From assembly GCA_013365325.1 (NCBI GenBank), contig JABVXV010000297.1:3604-67603 (forward strand): 64,000 nt of DNA. The letters are read 5' to 3'. The notes below the pieces were generated by a model. That model saw only the letters and a list, made by a program, of their open reading frames with translations, made no database searches and was not told the DNA's origin. This document shows positions 14,216 through 27,111 of this stretch, piece by piece (position 1 is the stretch's first letter; every line of letters begins with the position of its first letter). This stretch comes from Dipetalonema caudispina. Lineage: Eukaryota; Nematoda; Chromadorea; Rhabditida; Onchocercidae. The translations under genes and the position numbers were made by a program.

Positions 14216-17200
14216 ATGTTTGATGGTTTTGGAGCGATGATGTTTGGGGCACCAGTACGCCCCTTTGATTTGCAACTTCGATGCTTTTCGGCAGCATTTT
14301 ATGAAGGAGCAGATACGAAGAAAATAAATGAGTTGAATCATGGCGGGAAGGTAACGTAAATTCAGCTTTTTCATTTTTCGATTTTAAAAAATTAAATTTT
14401 CAATCAAATATGTACAAAGCGATCTCTTCTTCTTCTATTTATTCTATCGTATTTATTGGTAACTAATCCTGTGTATGACTGCTTTACTCGTTGTCATGGA
14501 TAAAGGAAAAACGAGTTTTCATTATTCTATCCGTAGATATGGATAACAGAAAAAGAAATTTCCGCTATCCTGTTTTTAGATATGAGTAAAAGAAAAAGGC
14601 AATTTTTTTTGTCCTACTCGTTGCAGAGATAAAAGATGCTCAAAATCATAGGTTGGAAAAAAGTGATGACTTTTTGAATGCACTTTGTAGTGCTTTGTGC
14701 ATACGCTACAATCTAACATTATTTAAATCAAAGAAATTTATTCATAATATTTGACCTATTAGAAAGTTCCGGAAAAGACTGCATAGTATTTGAAGAAAAT
14801 TTCGGAAAGATACTCTAGTAATTCCAATTTTTTTTAAAATTTACTTTTTCATGTTGCTGTCCTACCGCCCAAAATTTTCAGATTTTACTTCCACCATCGG
14901 CTTTGGATCTACTAGTTCGTCTTAACATCGAATATCCAATGATGTTTAGAGTGCAAAATTTAAGTGATTCAGGATGTTCGACGCATTGCGGTGTTTTGGA
15001 ATTCTTAGCTGAAGAGGGTCGTTGCTATCTTCCATCATGGGTAAGTTATATGTGCAGTAAATAGAGCTGTTAGAACTACTGAACATGACATGAAGGATGA
15101 GTAGTTGATAATTTCAAATCGAATTCATGAAAAGATAATGAAGTTATAAAAAGGTACATCAAATATGTTGAAATATGAAGGTTTTGGGCTTTGTATTGAG
15201 CATTTTCTTCCATTAAAAGGTATTCACATCGGTAGTAGAAAATGTTATTTTTAATTGCTCAACTGAGAAATTTATTTTATAATTAACAGAACGAGAGAAT
15301 AATAAGAAACTAAGCCATAGAGTTAAAAGAAATGTAACTGTAAACGGTTTTGCCATAAATCAATGAATGAATCCGATTTGTATAAGTTTTATATTTTTAG
15401 TAGTAGTACTCAGGTACTCTGTTGAGTACTTTACCCGCATGATAAATACTCTGCTAAATATCGTATAGTTTGATGTAACAAATTGAATGCATGAGACATC
15501 TTGATAATCTCGTTAAAATTGTTTCTTGAAAGTAAGCATATCTATTTTCCTTTCAGATGATGCGTCAATTGCATCTTAATGAAGGTGAATGTGTTCGAAT
15601 AACATATGCCACACTACCGAAAGCCACATATACGAAGCTGAAGCCACAGTCAACGGATTTTCTGGCTATTTCAAATCCGAGAGCCGTACTTGAGGTGGAG
15701 CTACGAAAATTTGCATGTCTTACAAAAGGAGACATTATTGCTGTTGAGGTCAGCTTGTAATATTCGGAATTTTCGGTTTCAATCATTTACAATGTGATGG
15801 AAATAGGATGTAGCGCCGCATAGAAGAACTTGAACTGATTTAGTTTTTTAGGATAGTTTTCAACCAAGTTTTAAGTGTTTGAAACGGTAATAGGAAAGGA
15901 TACTAGGAATGATCATGCTTTTTATGGTAAGAAAAGCAAGCAACTGGACAATCTCTAGATACCAAGTAAATAGGAGTATAATGCTAGGATAGCCACTTTG
16001 TATTTTCAGCCCTCTACGACGAGGCAGTGAGAAAGAGAATTGAGGGAGGATTGAAACCCATGGCAGTTCTGGAATTAGCTTCCACTAGAAATAGGATATG
16101 AACCGCAATTTATCTTACCTTATTGTTAGTTATCTTGATATTTTTGCTATTTTTAAATTTCCTTCTTTTTGCAAGCTTGAACTATGGAAACGTAAAGATT
16201 GTCCTTGATACTGAAATTTATGATTATTAACTCAGTTAAACTGCAGGAGCTCCAAGATATATTGTCAATAGTTCTACCGTTATAAAAATGATTTTTTCTT
16301 TTTTTACTTCTCAATCCAACCGTAAATACGTTGAAATGCAAGTATCTCATAAAAATAACGAAGATTTTTCGCCCTAATTTTTTTATTCATAATGTTTACT
16401 GTAATGCTTAAAGATATGTTTTATCGTTTCTGAAGCAATGTAGAAGTAATTTTTCCCGATATCAATACAATTTTTTTTCAGTACAACGATCAAATTTTGG
16501 AATTTTTGGTCATGGAGGTAAAACCTGGAAGAGCTGTTTCAATCATCGAATGTGATATGAATGTGGAATTTGATGCACCAGAGGGTTACGTTGAGCCCAG
16601 TACAAATGCAGAATCCAGTTCGAATGTAGCAGTAGGTTTCGTATGTTATAGTTTTTCATATTACAAATGTGACTGTTAAATGACCATCACAGAATAATAT
16701 AATGCAAGAATTTTCTTCATTCTTACTGTGATTAAAAATATGATTTAAGAACTGTAATTTAACTTCTGGATTTAACTTGTTGAAGAGAAGAGGACAGGGA
16801 TACAAAGCGTTATAATAAATTGTCTTGCTAGCTTTATCTTTAACATCAGTGACTGAGATACCAAACAACAGTTTTCTCTTATTCAGGTACTGAATGTTAG
16901 GGTGAAGGGTTCAATTTGTGTCACATCTTTGTGTTATATATTAGTTTTAATTGCTGAACTATTGCCTATTTGAATTTGGATTACCAGAAATTGAATCTGT
17001 CGACAAATTGCGGATGAAGCGAAATTAACTGTTATTTGCAGGCATCAATGTCATCAACAGGAGCCACAGATGAAGCAGGAATGAAGGGTGGTAGTGGATT
17101 CAGAGCATTTACTGGTACGGGTCATCGTTTAGACGGGAAATCAAAGTCATCGACAACTTCACTGACTGAAATGGAAGCAGCTGAGCGATCACTTCCGCAA

Positions 17201-17717
17201 TTGACTGTTAATACCAATTACACTCCCGGAAAACTGGAATTTGTAAGGTCGGTTCTCTCCCTTTTTTTTCTGTTTTGGATATTGCGTATGGCTAGTTTTA
17301 ATCTTCTCACTAAGATTATGATGTTAACCACTGGAATCGTTTCATTTATGCTTTCTGGTGTATCGATGTATATGACTGCTTTACCGCAGTAGACCATCAT
17401 TTTGTAACGTAATTGTAATTAGCTTGGAAGTTTCAGTAATGTGTCTCATTGTACTTATTACAGTTTGCACTGAGCATTCTGATGAGTGAGATAGTAGGTT
17501 GATTTTAGTTAAACATTCCTGGTTCACTGAAATCAAGTTCAAAGAAGAATATGGAAATAAACACGTAGTTAAAAATGTTATTTTATAATACAGATATGAG
17601 TATAAATGTCGTTCACTTATGGAAAAAGAATTGGCTGAAGCGGCAAAAGGGAAAAAATCCGGTAGTGCGATGCCATTCGAAGGTGGTGGACATATGTTGC
17701 GTGCTACCCGACGGTGA
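14216..17717 (+). CDS. Ubiquitin fusion degradation protein 1 (UFD1)
   Basis: Adaptor that with NPL4 directs the Cdc48/p97 segregase to ubiquitinated substrates in ER-associated degradation and chromatin extraction. Exons 14216-14350, 14882-15040, 15557-15748, 16482-16631, 17042-17247 and 17594-17717; 966 nt, 321 aa (human 307). The N-terminal double-psi beta-barrel is intact: [94 protein letters not shown], and [20 protein letters not shown]. The C-terminal p97/NPL4-binding part keeps [15 protein letters not shown] and ends [14 protein letters not shown], comparable to the vertebrate FVAFSGEGQSLRKK tail. ATG follows a TTTTAG acceptor ending at 14194, fitting trans-splicing. The 70-90 residue linker is Ser/Thr-rich and divergent, as is usual for the family. 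Confidence 0.96.
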
Positions 17718-20158
17718 TAACAGTTTGGATCTATTGGCATCCCGAAAAAGAAAAAAGATATATCATATTTATTAACTAAAATCTGTGAAATGCACCAAAA
17801 TAGTCTAATAGTATAAAATATTTATTTTTTGGCCATCGTTCAAATCACAAAACAGTATTTGTAAGTTAAAATAATCGTAATGTAGCTTGGTGAAGGAATT
17901 AGAAAATATGAGTTGAACTTGCCGTGATTTCCAATGAGAATTATGTCTTTAGAATGGCCTGAAATATAGGTTCTGTTATTCTTTTTAAGATAAATCTGTG
18001 AGTGACAAAAGGTTATGAAATCTTATTAAATGAGATTTGTTAGAAATTTAGCTACTCTACCGTCTTATAACAGATTTTCTTGAACTTATAATTGAGTTTT
18101 CTTTTTGACATTTCGGAAACATTTGTTCTTCGTTCTTTAGCACAACAGGCAAACGCTAAATTATCGATAACTGTTTAGAAGATCAAAAAAGTTGTAAATC
18201 AAATAGTAGAATCAACAGCTACTATTCTGTCTGAAACAGCTGTTGTTGTCAACATATAGCAGTACTTGCTGTTTGAAGCAAGATTCTTTAACTTATTAAG
18301 TGTATGATTCCATATTTTCTAGTTTTTGTTCACCTTTATGATCACTTTCATATGTATGTCATTTTGTCGATGGAACAAAGTTGGATTATAATTTTTTTTG
18401 GATTGTAATTTTTATCATTAGTCAAAAGTTTGAATGAATTTAACTAATATTAGTAGTATTGAAACATAGAAATCGGACAGCAATTCGTTAGTATAAAAAA
18501 AATGAAAAGATGTAATATTTTTCAATACTACATTTAAATACGTTGCGATTTGAGAAGAACCTAGAAAGTTTAACATATGTGCGAAAAAAAGCACAACAGA
18601 CATAATAACCAATGATACCATTATCGCTCCGTTATCATTTTAAATCTTTTTAATTTGATGAGAAATAAATTTTTAGTAAAAAAAAAAAAAAGTTAGAAAT
18701 ACAATTGACAGCACTTTCATTTTATCTACAATTTTCAAAACTTTCCATTTTTCCTTCTGGAATTATAAAATTCATTATTATTCATCTCATTACATTATCT
18801 CGATATTAAATTACTATGAGTTATCTTATTATCATAACCTTTCATTAATCATACCGAAGTAATATATAATATACTTCTGAAAATATGTTACTGATTAATT
18901 TCAATATATTTAATATTCAAAAAATATACAGCATAATACTCTATTATCGTATACTTCATTTCATTTCATTTTTTTCCTCAATTACTATTGGTTACTTTGT
19001 TAGTTTGATTAGTTTTATTTAGAAAATAGGATGAAATTTATTGTTACAAAAAAAAAAAAAAAAAATGGAAATGAAAAAATGAAATCTCAATAAATAATTG
19101 CTGAACAAGATAACATCAATGTATGATTATTATTTTTCCAATCACATATTCGATAAATTATTAATGATTATTTTAAGATTATTTTCAACAAATTGTTAAT
19201 TTTTATGCAATAAATTATTATCATACCAGTTTTTTACTGTTGAAATTTGTTTAAATTTTATTTTTATTGTTGATGTTCTTTCTCCGAAGATTATATTAGA
19301 GGAAGAGGGAAGAGAAATCAGGTAAAGGGGGAAAAAAAAAATAAAAAAAATAAAATGGTCATTTTTCAAGTAAAAATATAAAACGAAAGAAATGAGCGAA
19401 AAAAAAAAAAAAAAAAAGTGGCAGTTTAAGTTCAAACAAGCTACTACACTTCTGCAATATGTTCAATGATACATTGAGCATTGATTGTGATTTATTTGTA
19501 AATTCGAAAATATCTTCCATTCTTTCATTTCATTTTCATTTTACTCTTTTTATTCAATTTCTTGCTTATGTTTTTCGTTTTTTATTTTAAATTATTTTTT
19601 GATAAATAAATTTGAAAATTTTTTGCTAAAATGAAAATATTCGTATTTCTACGAATTAAATAATATTATTTTAATTTTTCTTGTTTATAACTTAAAGGAA
19701 AACAAGTTGGAGAACTATAGGAAAATTTATAATTATAGTTTTTTTCTCCTCACTAATATTTTTATTACTTTTGTTCAATAATGGAAATAGTATGTGGTAA
19801 TGGAAATTTTGTATAAGAATATTTTAATTTAGGTATCAAATCAGGCGATATACATATATATATATGTATGTATATATGCATATTTCTTGCATTATAAATG
19901 AATGAACAAAATGTGGCTAAAAAAAATTAAGGTATAACAGTTGGTTTATTGTATAAATGAATAATTGAATTGAGTAAATTAAACGGACATTTTGAGTTAT
20001 CCACTAACTTTTTGAATTAAAATATAATTCTCAAAGATTTATGTATATATATAATATTTGGCTTTTTTAATTTTTTATTTCAAAAAATCTTCCTTTTTTT
20101 TTTTTGTTTTTCCAACTAATTGGAAGTTTTATGTAACTTCTCAAATATCCTTCTGTAA
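17718..20158. other. Intergenic, no gene seen
   Basis: UFD1 3' flank followed by very AT-rich sequence with A/T runs and an alternating TA/TG stretch near 19852-19882. Open frames here are Phe/Ile/Lys-rich and lack partner exons. Confidence 0.6.
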
Positions 20159-21938
20159 ATGAATATTTTAAATTTTAAATTGTCAATAGTAAAATTCTTT
20201 GTCAATTATTCAAAAGACAATGAATTTCAGAATAATGAATCCGATCAGTCTAGTAACAAAAGACAAAATAAACTGTCGCAAAAAACTTACAAACCTGTAT
20301 GAATTTTCAATTATCATAATTTTTTTAAAAATTTTTAAATTTATTAAGTCCATTGAGAAATTAATTTATTGCCATCTTTTTTGTTTCGTCAATAATATCA
20401 AATGTTTTCAAATATCTTAGTAATTTTGCTGCATTTTTTAAGATTTTCGAGAAAAAAAGGAAAAAATATATTTTGCATTTGTTTTTTTTTTTTTCTTTTT
20501 TTGATATCTTAAAATGAGATTTCTTACCTTCTAATATGTTTTTAAATGAATTAATTTAGTACAAAGATCTTTCTTTTAAGGCCCTGTCATCTAATTCTTC
20601 AGCAAATTCATCGTCAACACTAATTATTGCATCAATTGTATGGACAATAATTGTTGTTTTATTTCAATTTATTCAGGATTTATTAATTGTAGCAATAAAT
20701 TACTTTCGGAATGCTGACAATACAGGTATAATTTTCGAACATACATAGAAATTAGAATTGCAAAAGGTTTTTTTTTTCGGTAAAAAATTATTCATTCTTA
20801 TGAAAGTTAAATTTCTATAGAAGTTGAAAATTTTAATTTTCAAATGAAACAGCTTCACATGAACAATATCTTATAGTCTCCGACGTAGATAGGAGGATCA
20901 AAGAAACGAAAAGAAATGAAATTTTAAGGATGAAGCATGAAAATATCACATATCTGAAACAATGGCCTAATGCTCCCAGAATGGTTAGTAATTAAGCTAC
21001 AATTCTAAAATTATTTATTGAAGTAATTTATTTAAGCCTTTGTCTTCTCATTTTCTCCCTAAATTTATCTATCTCTTTTACATATCTTAACTACACCATT
21101 GCTAATGTTAATTAAATATATGAATTTTTCATTTTTTTTTTATTATCTATACCTGTATTTGTGCTAGTATGCAAATTTGAATTATTCAAATTCAGATTTT
21201 AAATTGAAAATGAAATTCTAGTTTCAATTTAGAAGTTATACTATTAGTAAATTGTTATCACTGTTCAGTAGTATTTATAGGAAAACGCGTTTACTAATGT
21301 CAATTTTTGTCTTGGTGAGGATAATGTATCGATTTATGGTAATGATTTCTCTCCAGTAGATTCGGGTATTGGTTCACGACCGGTCTCATTTACGGATACG
21401 AATGAAACGTTGTCGGATTGTACTGAAGAATCTGGAATAATTCATGCACCATTACGATATCGTACAAGAAAATGGTGCGATAGAAGCGATTATGGTGATG
21501 TCTCAAAATTTTTAAATAATAGAAAGAGTTATTTTTAATTTTTCAACTTGTTTTCCATCCTCTCCCTGATTAGTTGATAATTATTAAATTAGGCAGAATT
21601 TCAGAGTTTTATGAAACATTTACAAAGTAAAGCAGTTATGTTTTTGATCAAGTTGATTTCTTGTATTTTTAGATCAGATAGCACCAAGAAATAGTACCTG
21701 TCACGTATCACGTAGGTTAACTCGAGCTCGCCAAGATTCTTTTGCTGCTTCATCTCGCTTACCGATACATCGATCAATTCGTGAAGATTTATCAATCACA
21801 CGTCACATTGCTCGAGTTCGAAATGCACACAGGAAACGGGCTAAATCAGCTGTTGCAGTCATCCGACTTAGAGAATCAGAATCCGGAATGAGATCTTACC
21901 AAAATAATTCTACCTTTTATGAAGATTTTAATCGTTAA
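20159..21938 (+). CDS. Orphan membrane protein with Arg-rich C-terminus (5 exons, 304 aa)
   Basis: Exons 20159-20296, 20560-20725, 20853-20983, 21281-21494 and 21673-21938; GT..AG borders, matching phases, 915 nt. I do not recognise the family. After a polar Asn/Gln/Lys-rich N-terminus there is one long hydrophobic segment (about residues 65-95: TLIIASIVWTIIVVLFQFIQ then DLLIVAINYF), long enough for one bent or two short membrane passes. Next comes a charged segment with DVDRRIKETKRNEILRMKHE (coiled-coil-like), then an acidic/Ser-Thr region (SFTDTNETLSDCTEESG). The final 90 residues are Arg/Ser-rich (SRRLTRARQDS, RHIARVRNAHRKRAKSAV). No signal peptide. The first exon is the weakest part; its frame is open from ATG 20159 and joins in phase. 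Confidence 0.65.
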
Positions 21939-22772
21939 TGCTAAATGGTATTTAGTTTGCTATAAGACATAGTTGAATAATTGAATAATAATTGTCTCCC
22001 TAGTTTAAAGAGAGCGGAATTTAGATTTCATGGAATGTTCTGTATCAGTATATTATGCTAATTTTTTTCTTCGTCTCTTAAAAATCCTTGGTTATATTGA
22101 TGGGTTAATATTGCAAGAAATTATTTAATGTATATTGCTATTTTAAGATAAAAATAAAAAAAAAAAAAGGGAATTAATTGAATTCACACTTCTTACAGTA
22201 ACCAAATTATCAGTTAATCAATTAGCGAATTTAAAATTTTATTTCAAATTTGAATAAACGCTACCATACATTGTACAGTAAAATAGAAATAAAAATGAAA
22301 TTGGAAATGTTAGGAAGAAATTAAATTAAAATAAAGTGAATTTAATCGAAAACAAAATACTGAAAACCTTGAAAAAATTAAATTTAGAATTTAAGAAATG
22401 CATGCATAATTGAAGGTTTTCAATTTAATCGATAAAAAAGGAAAATTTTTTGAAATGCTATCTTTTTCTTTAAAGCATATAATCTTGTAATATATGCCCT
22501 TAATATTGGTAACAGAAGAAACGAAAGGGATTTCAATTAATTTTTAAATTTTCATTTCTATCAAATATTTAGTTCCTTATACATCTGCATCAAATACACC
22601 TTCAAATATTTCGTTTTCTAATTTAAACCTATCAACGATCTTTTGGAAAATTTTGATTCCTTAACCAGTCAAAATCTTCGTAACATTGATTTCTAATAAT
22701 ATTTACTCAATCCTTAATTTAAATTCAAAAAATGAGATATATGACACTTGAACTTATGCTCCCCTTATGTAG
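21939..22772. other. Intergenic, no gene seen
   Basis: 3' flank of the preceding gene and 5' flank of the tRNA; AT-rich, stops in all frames. Confidence 0.6.
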
Positions 22773-22844
22773 TCCTCGGTAGTATAGTGGTGAGTATCCG
22801 CGCCTGTCACGTGCGAGACCCGGGTTCGATTCCCGGCCGGGGAG
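22773..22844 (+). tRNA. tRNA-Asp (GTC)
   Basis: A full cloverleaf can be drawn: acceptor stem TCCTCGG pairs with CCGGGGA, anticodon stem CGCGC/GTGCG around loop CTGTCAC (anticodon GTC), T-arm CCGGG-TTCGATT-CCCGG, discriminator G. Length is 72 nt with no intron. The internal A-box and B-box (GGTTCGATTCC) are intact, so it should be transcribed by RNA polymerase III. The 3' side has only short T runs. Confidence 0.97.
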
Positions 22845-23785
22845 TTGTCCATATTTCTTTGGTGTGACAAATCCCGAAATTTTATTGCCTGTATGATATC
22901 AGCTGGTATGTCCGATAGATTTAATTCTTCGGTGAAATAATAAAATAAAAACGTCTAATTTATCAGTGAAATGCAAATAAACATCTGAACAATTTCCTAA
23001 TTAGCAAACGGTAGAATTTAAGCTTTCCACTATCGAACAGAAATTCAATGAATCTAATTGCTTAATCAGATAATTATCATTTCAAATTAACACACAAAAC
23101 AATTTTGAACATTCTTGTTGGATGGAAAGATAATATCTTGTTACATCAAATTTAAAAATATCTGAAAATATATGTCGCAGAAAAACAATATCGATGATAT
23201 TGCTGCAATATTTTAATTCCCATCTGTATTCAGCAAAGCAATATTCAAGTATAGAAGAATTTGGGTAAAGCAGATTGAAATTGATTCAGACAGCACATCC
23301 GGGCTCTTTATATTGATCGGAATTGATAACTTTTACTACCTGAAGTTGTAAATCAAACTTTCATATACATCCACTCGTCCAATCTAACCAGTGTCGCGCA
23401 CAATGAATTCAATTTTTTCAGGTACAACTTGCCTTCATGAATTAGCTTGATGGAAAGACAACCTCTTTTTCTTAAAATTCTGTTTTTCAACTTTCATGTT
23501 CACTTACTGGAAAAGAAAAATACCACATTGGACACCTTCCACTCATCGAAGGTAAAAATGAATACCGCCACGTGGGCATCATCTTTTCTAATTACTATTG
23601 TATCCAGAACTGAAGAATAACTAAAGAAATTTTGCCAATATACAACAACTCTGATGTATTCTTAAGAGCAATAAACGATCCCAAATTATAGCCCTAAACG
23701 TTCGCATGCTATATCACATAATTAATAACAGCCACAGTTTATTATCTTGAAACCAATCCAAATTAACAGAAGGAAAAAAGATGAA
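22845..23785. other. Intergenic, no gene seen
   Basis: About 0.9 kb between the tRNA and the 3' end of RPL22 (leftward); nothing recognisable. Confidence 0.6.
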
Positions 23786-24821
23786 TCACGACTCATTGTC
23801 ACTAGCATCTTCATCATCTTGATTGATCTGGAAATATCTTAATTCATACGTATCCTTCGATGAAGCTACCACTCTCAACCAGTCACGAAGTGAATTGCGT
23901 TTCAAATACTTCTTGGTAAGGTATTTCAGGTATCTCTTTGAAAATGGCACCTGAAAATGAATACTCGCATAAGTTTAACATTTAAAATCAATTGGTAACA
24001 TATCCATAAAATACTACATATCTGCTAGTCTTACAATAAATGGCTTAAAGTTATTCTCAAAGTGATCAAATTTACAAACTGAAAACTGACTCATAAAAAC
24101 TTACCTCCGACGTAAGGACAAGCTTTGTTTTAGCAATTTCTAGTCTCACACCATTGGCTGCCATAGTACCAACTTTTCCATTCACTTTGATGCGTTCATT
24201 GAGAAACGTTCCCTGCAATCAAGACATCGGGTCTCACTAAGGGACTGCAGTATGCAGAGGAAGTTATCAAGCACTCCCATTGCACATTTTACCCTATGCC
24301 TGATGTCTTCAACATACAGAAACGGGAACTCTGTACTGTTCTTTATTATTAAAATACTCACGGAAAATGACTGCTAAACAAATTGTGATACTGTCATAAA
24401 AATATGGGAGACATGAAACTACAGAAAGATCCTCCGGGACTAGGTTGGAAAAATCTGTGACCGTCCCGTAGACTCATCGAAGCATTTCAGGGCTGAAATG
24501 AGATGTGCAAGACGGTTATTTCAATTTTCCTCCATCCCCCAAAGCTACAGAACTTTTATTAGAACTGTAACATCAGAAAAGATGAGGTAAGCAAGCACGA
24601 CGATATCATCCCTCCCATAAATCCAATTCCTAACAAATTTCAACAATTCAAAAAAAACTCACAAAATCGTTCACATTCATAATGCCATCTTCTACAGGAT
24701 TCTTACACTCGATATTATATTTTACCGCTTGCTTCTTCTTCTTCTTTTTTGTCTTCCCACTGTCCCATTTCTTGCTTCGTTTTGCAACAGTATGCTTTTT
24801 TACTTTTGGTGCTGCCACCAT
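23786..24821 (-). CDS. 60S ribosomal protein L22 (eL22)
   Basis: Structural protein of the large cytosolic ribosomal subunit. Three exons: 24821-24663, 24212-24105 and 23950-23786; 432 nt, 143 aa (human 128). Family-diagnostic text: [80 protein letters not shown], then an acidic tail [11 protein letters not shown] typical of L22. The N-terminus carries a longer basic extension with a six-lysine run, presumably rRNA-contacting. A TTGTAG acceptor lies three bases before ATG, fitting trans-splicing. Intact. Confidence 0.97.
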
Positions 24822-25872
24822 TACTACAATTCAAATCATTCATTAAATGAACTTATTTAATTGAATCAACCCAAAAGATAACACAAAAACAGATCAACCC
24901 GGCCACTAAACACAGACTAACCCAAAACCCAAAAAATCCAAACCCAAAAGACCTGGAAGAATGGGCCATAGACCTTTATGAAAATTTGTATCTCAATGAT
25001 TAAGTTTGTGGTGATATAAAGATTGAATATTAAGTTGGTGATTTCATCAACATCTAATTTAGTCTACTCTAATTGTTTCTAATTGCTAGGCTAAATTAAT
25101 TTTGCTAAATAGTGATAAATTGCTATAAAATGAAGGCTAATATCAATTCCTATGGAGAAATGAATCTGAAAGATGACCATCTTATTCAGATAATTCAATC
25201 TAATAATGAAAAAAAAAAAAAGTTGCTACATAATACTTGCGGATTTTAAAAAAGGAAGGGATTCGAAAACATTATCTAAGGATAATTTATCCGTTTATAT
25301 CGATTAAATCTTTCTGCTCGTTATAATACTTAATTACAGGAACACAAATCATTTTCAGTAATCGAACTTTCACGCTAATGAACAGTTTCAAAAAAAGATT
25401 ACTTGGATGTTTGAATCATTAACGAATAACCGTAGATTACATGCACCACAAAGTCAAACTGATTAAATTCTTAGCGTTTTTTGTAGTTTGTACCCTGCTC
25501 ATTTAAATTGCGTGTTGTGCATAATGCAGTTGTTTTAATGACAACTTCTTAATTATTCAACTTACATAATTGAATGTTTTAATAAATTTCAAATGACTGA
25601 TAGGTAATTGAAAGAACAGCAAGTATGAGAAGCTATCTGTATTATGAATGGAGAAGATGAAAATATGTTAGAATACTAAAAACTTTACATCTTAAATTAT
25701 GTTTTGCTTCCAAAATACCGTGGCCTATGTAGCTTGCTTATCGTGGTGTCGAAATGGCAGCATATTTTGCAATGGAGAAGCATAAGCAGAGAAATGCTTC
25801 AGATGTTACAGTTGCTGGATCAAATGATGTTAAGTAGCAAATAGATTGCATTTATAACTTTTGATGAATACA
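24822..25872. other. Intergenic, no gene seen
   Basis: Separates RPL22 from the next leftward gene by 1.05 kb, too far for a typical nematode operon. No exons found. Confidence 0.6.
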
Positions 25873-27111
25873 TTATGTAATCAAAACTAAAGATTCTTTC
25901 AGTTTACGATATTCCTCATCCAATTCTTTCAATCTGTATTTTGTACTAGCTAGTTCACAAATCAGTGGAAGTGCTTTTATGACATCATGCCGAGCAGCTT
26001 TTGCACACGGTGGTTCCAAGATACCAAACGGTCGAAACTGACACTTCCTACTGGCTTTATTTGGCACATCACTAGGTACCAAAGAAAATATTCCATCTGA
26101 ATTTATTTCAATCCTGCAAATAAATAGAACTGATCATTAGAAATAAAAATCTATAGAAGGTGAAATCCGATGATACGTTTTTTATTCAGTTCGATAATTG
26201 TTTGTTTCATAAATAAATTTTTACTAGGTAACAGTCCTATAAACGATAAATGATTAAACTGTTTGCCTATCATCAAAAGTTCAAATATTTTTTTATTTGT
26301 ACAACCTGTAAATCGGACAGGCAAAGTAACGGATTGTGAGTTTCCTGAATAAGAGGCACGAAATTACCACCTCGAATTATTCCATTTTATTCACTCATAG
26401 TTAAGTGCATATTTATCGTTCTTTCTTTTAATATAATCATCAAACATTCATGAGGATCATAAAAGTGATACGAAAAAAATTTTCATAACAGGACAACAAT
26501 GAACTAAAGCAGTGATTATCTGAAAACAAACCGAACAGCTGGTTCCGAATCGCGGTTGTCGATAAATGCCGCACTTGCTGTTGATAATCCTATAAGTGAC
26601 CTGAAAATCACACAACTTTGAAAGGAATTATCTGTATAATTAAATAGCAAGCGATATTGAAAAGTCTTCAATTAGATTATGAATGGTCGTATCTTATGCA
26701 CTATTAAAAAACAACATTATTCCCATATGCATAATTACAAGATCTTATTTTAACTGCAATCAAAATCAATACCAGACTTACAAACATTTGACATGATATG
26801 AATTCAGTAGGACTTTATTCAATTTACCTACCATGTAAAAACAGAACTTAGTTCTATGAGCAATAAATGAAAAATTGATAAGTTAGCGATAAAATACAGC
26901 TTTCTTTTGATTATTAATGAATTCTTAACAAATAAACATATTTTATACTTAATATTAATAATTTGAAACAAGGACTTTACTTTGTTTTAGATAGATTGAG
27001 ACGATAGCTGTCGAGAATAGTTCCCACCTCATTACTTAACGCTAAAAATTCTGATCCTAATTGAAATTTACGAATTGCCAAATCATTCAAATTCTTCTCT
27101 ATTTCGTTCAT
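25873..27111 (-). CDS. CCDC115 / Vma22-like V-ATPase assembly factor
   Basis: Exons 27111-26981, 26600-26532 and 26113-25873; 441 nt, 146 aa (human CCDC115 is 180). The assignment rests on the C-terminal signature FRPFGILEPPCAKAARHDVI followed by a helix (ICELASTKYRLKELDEEYRK), matching the family pattern W/PFGILVP-x-x-L-x-x-A plus a coiled coil. It also rests on the N-terminal helical segment (EIEKNLNDLAIRKFQLGSEF) followed by SLIGLSTASAAF. In other eukaryotes this protein acts with Vma21/TMEM199 at the ER to assemble the V0 sector of the proton pump. The family is short and poorly conserved, so identity is probable rather than certain. ATG lies 10 nt after a TTTTCAG acceptor, consistent with trans-splicing. 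Confidence 0.75.

Noticed and set aside
17381..17740. 119-codon minus-strand open frame
   Set aside because: Antisense to the last UFD1 exon and its preceding intron, whose plus-strand frame is clearly the conserved one.
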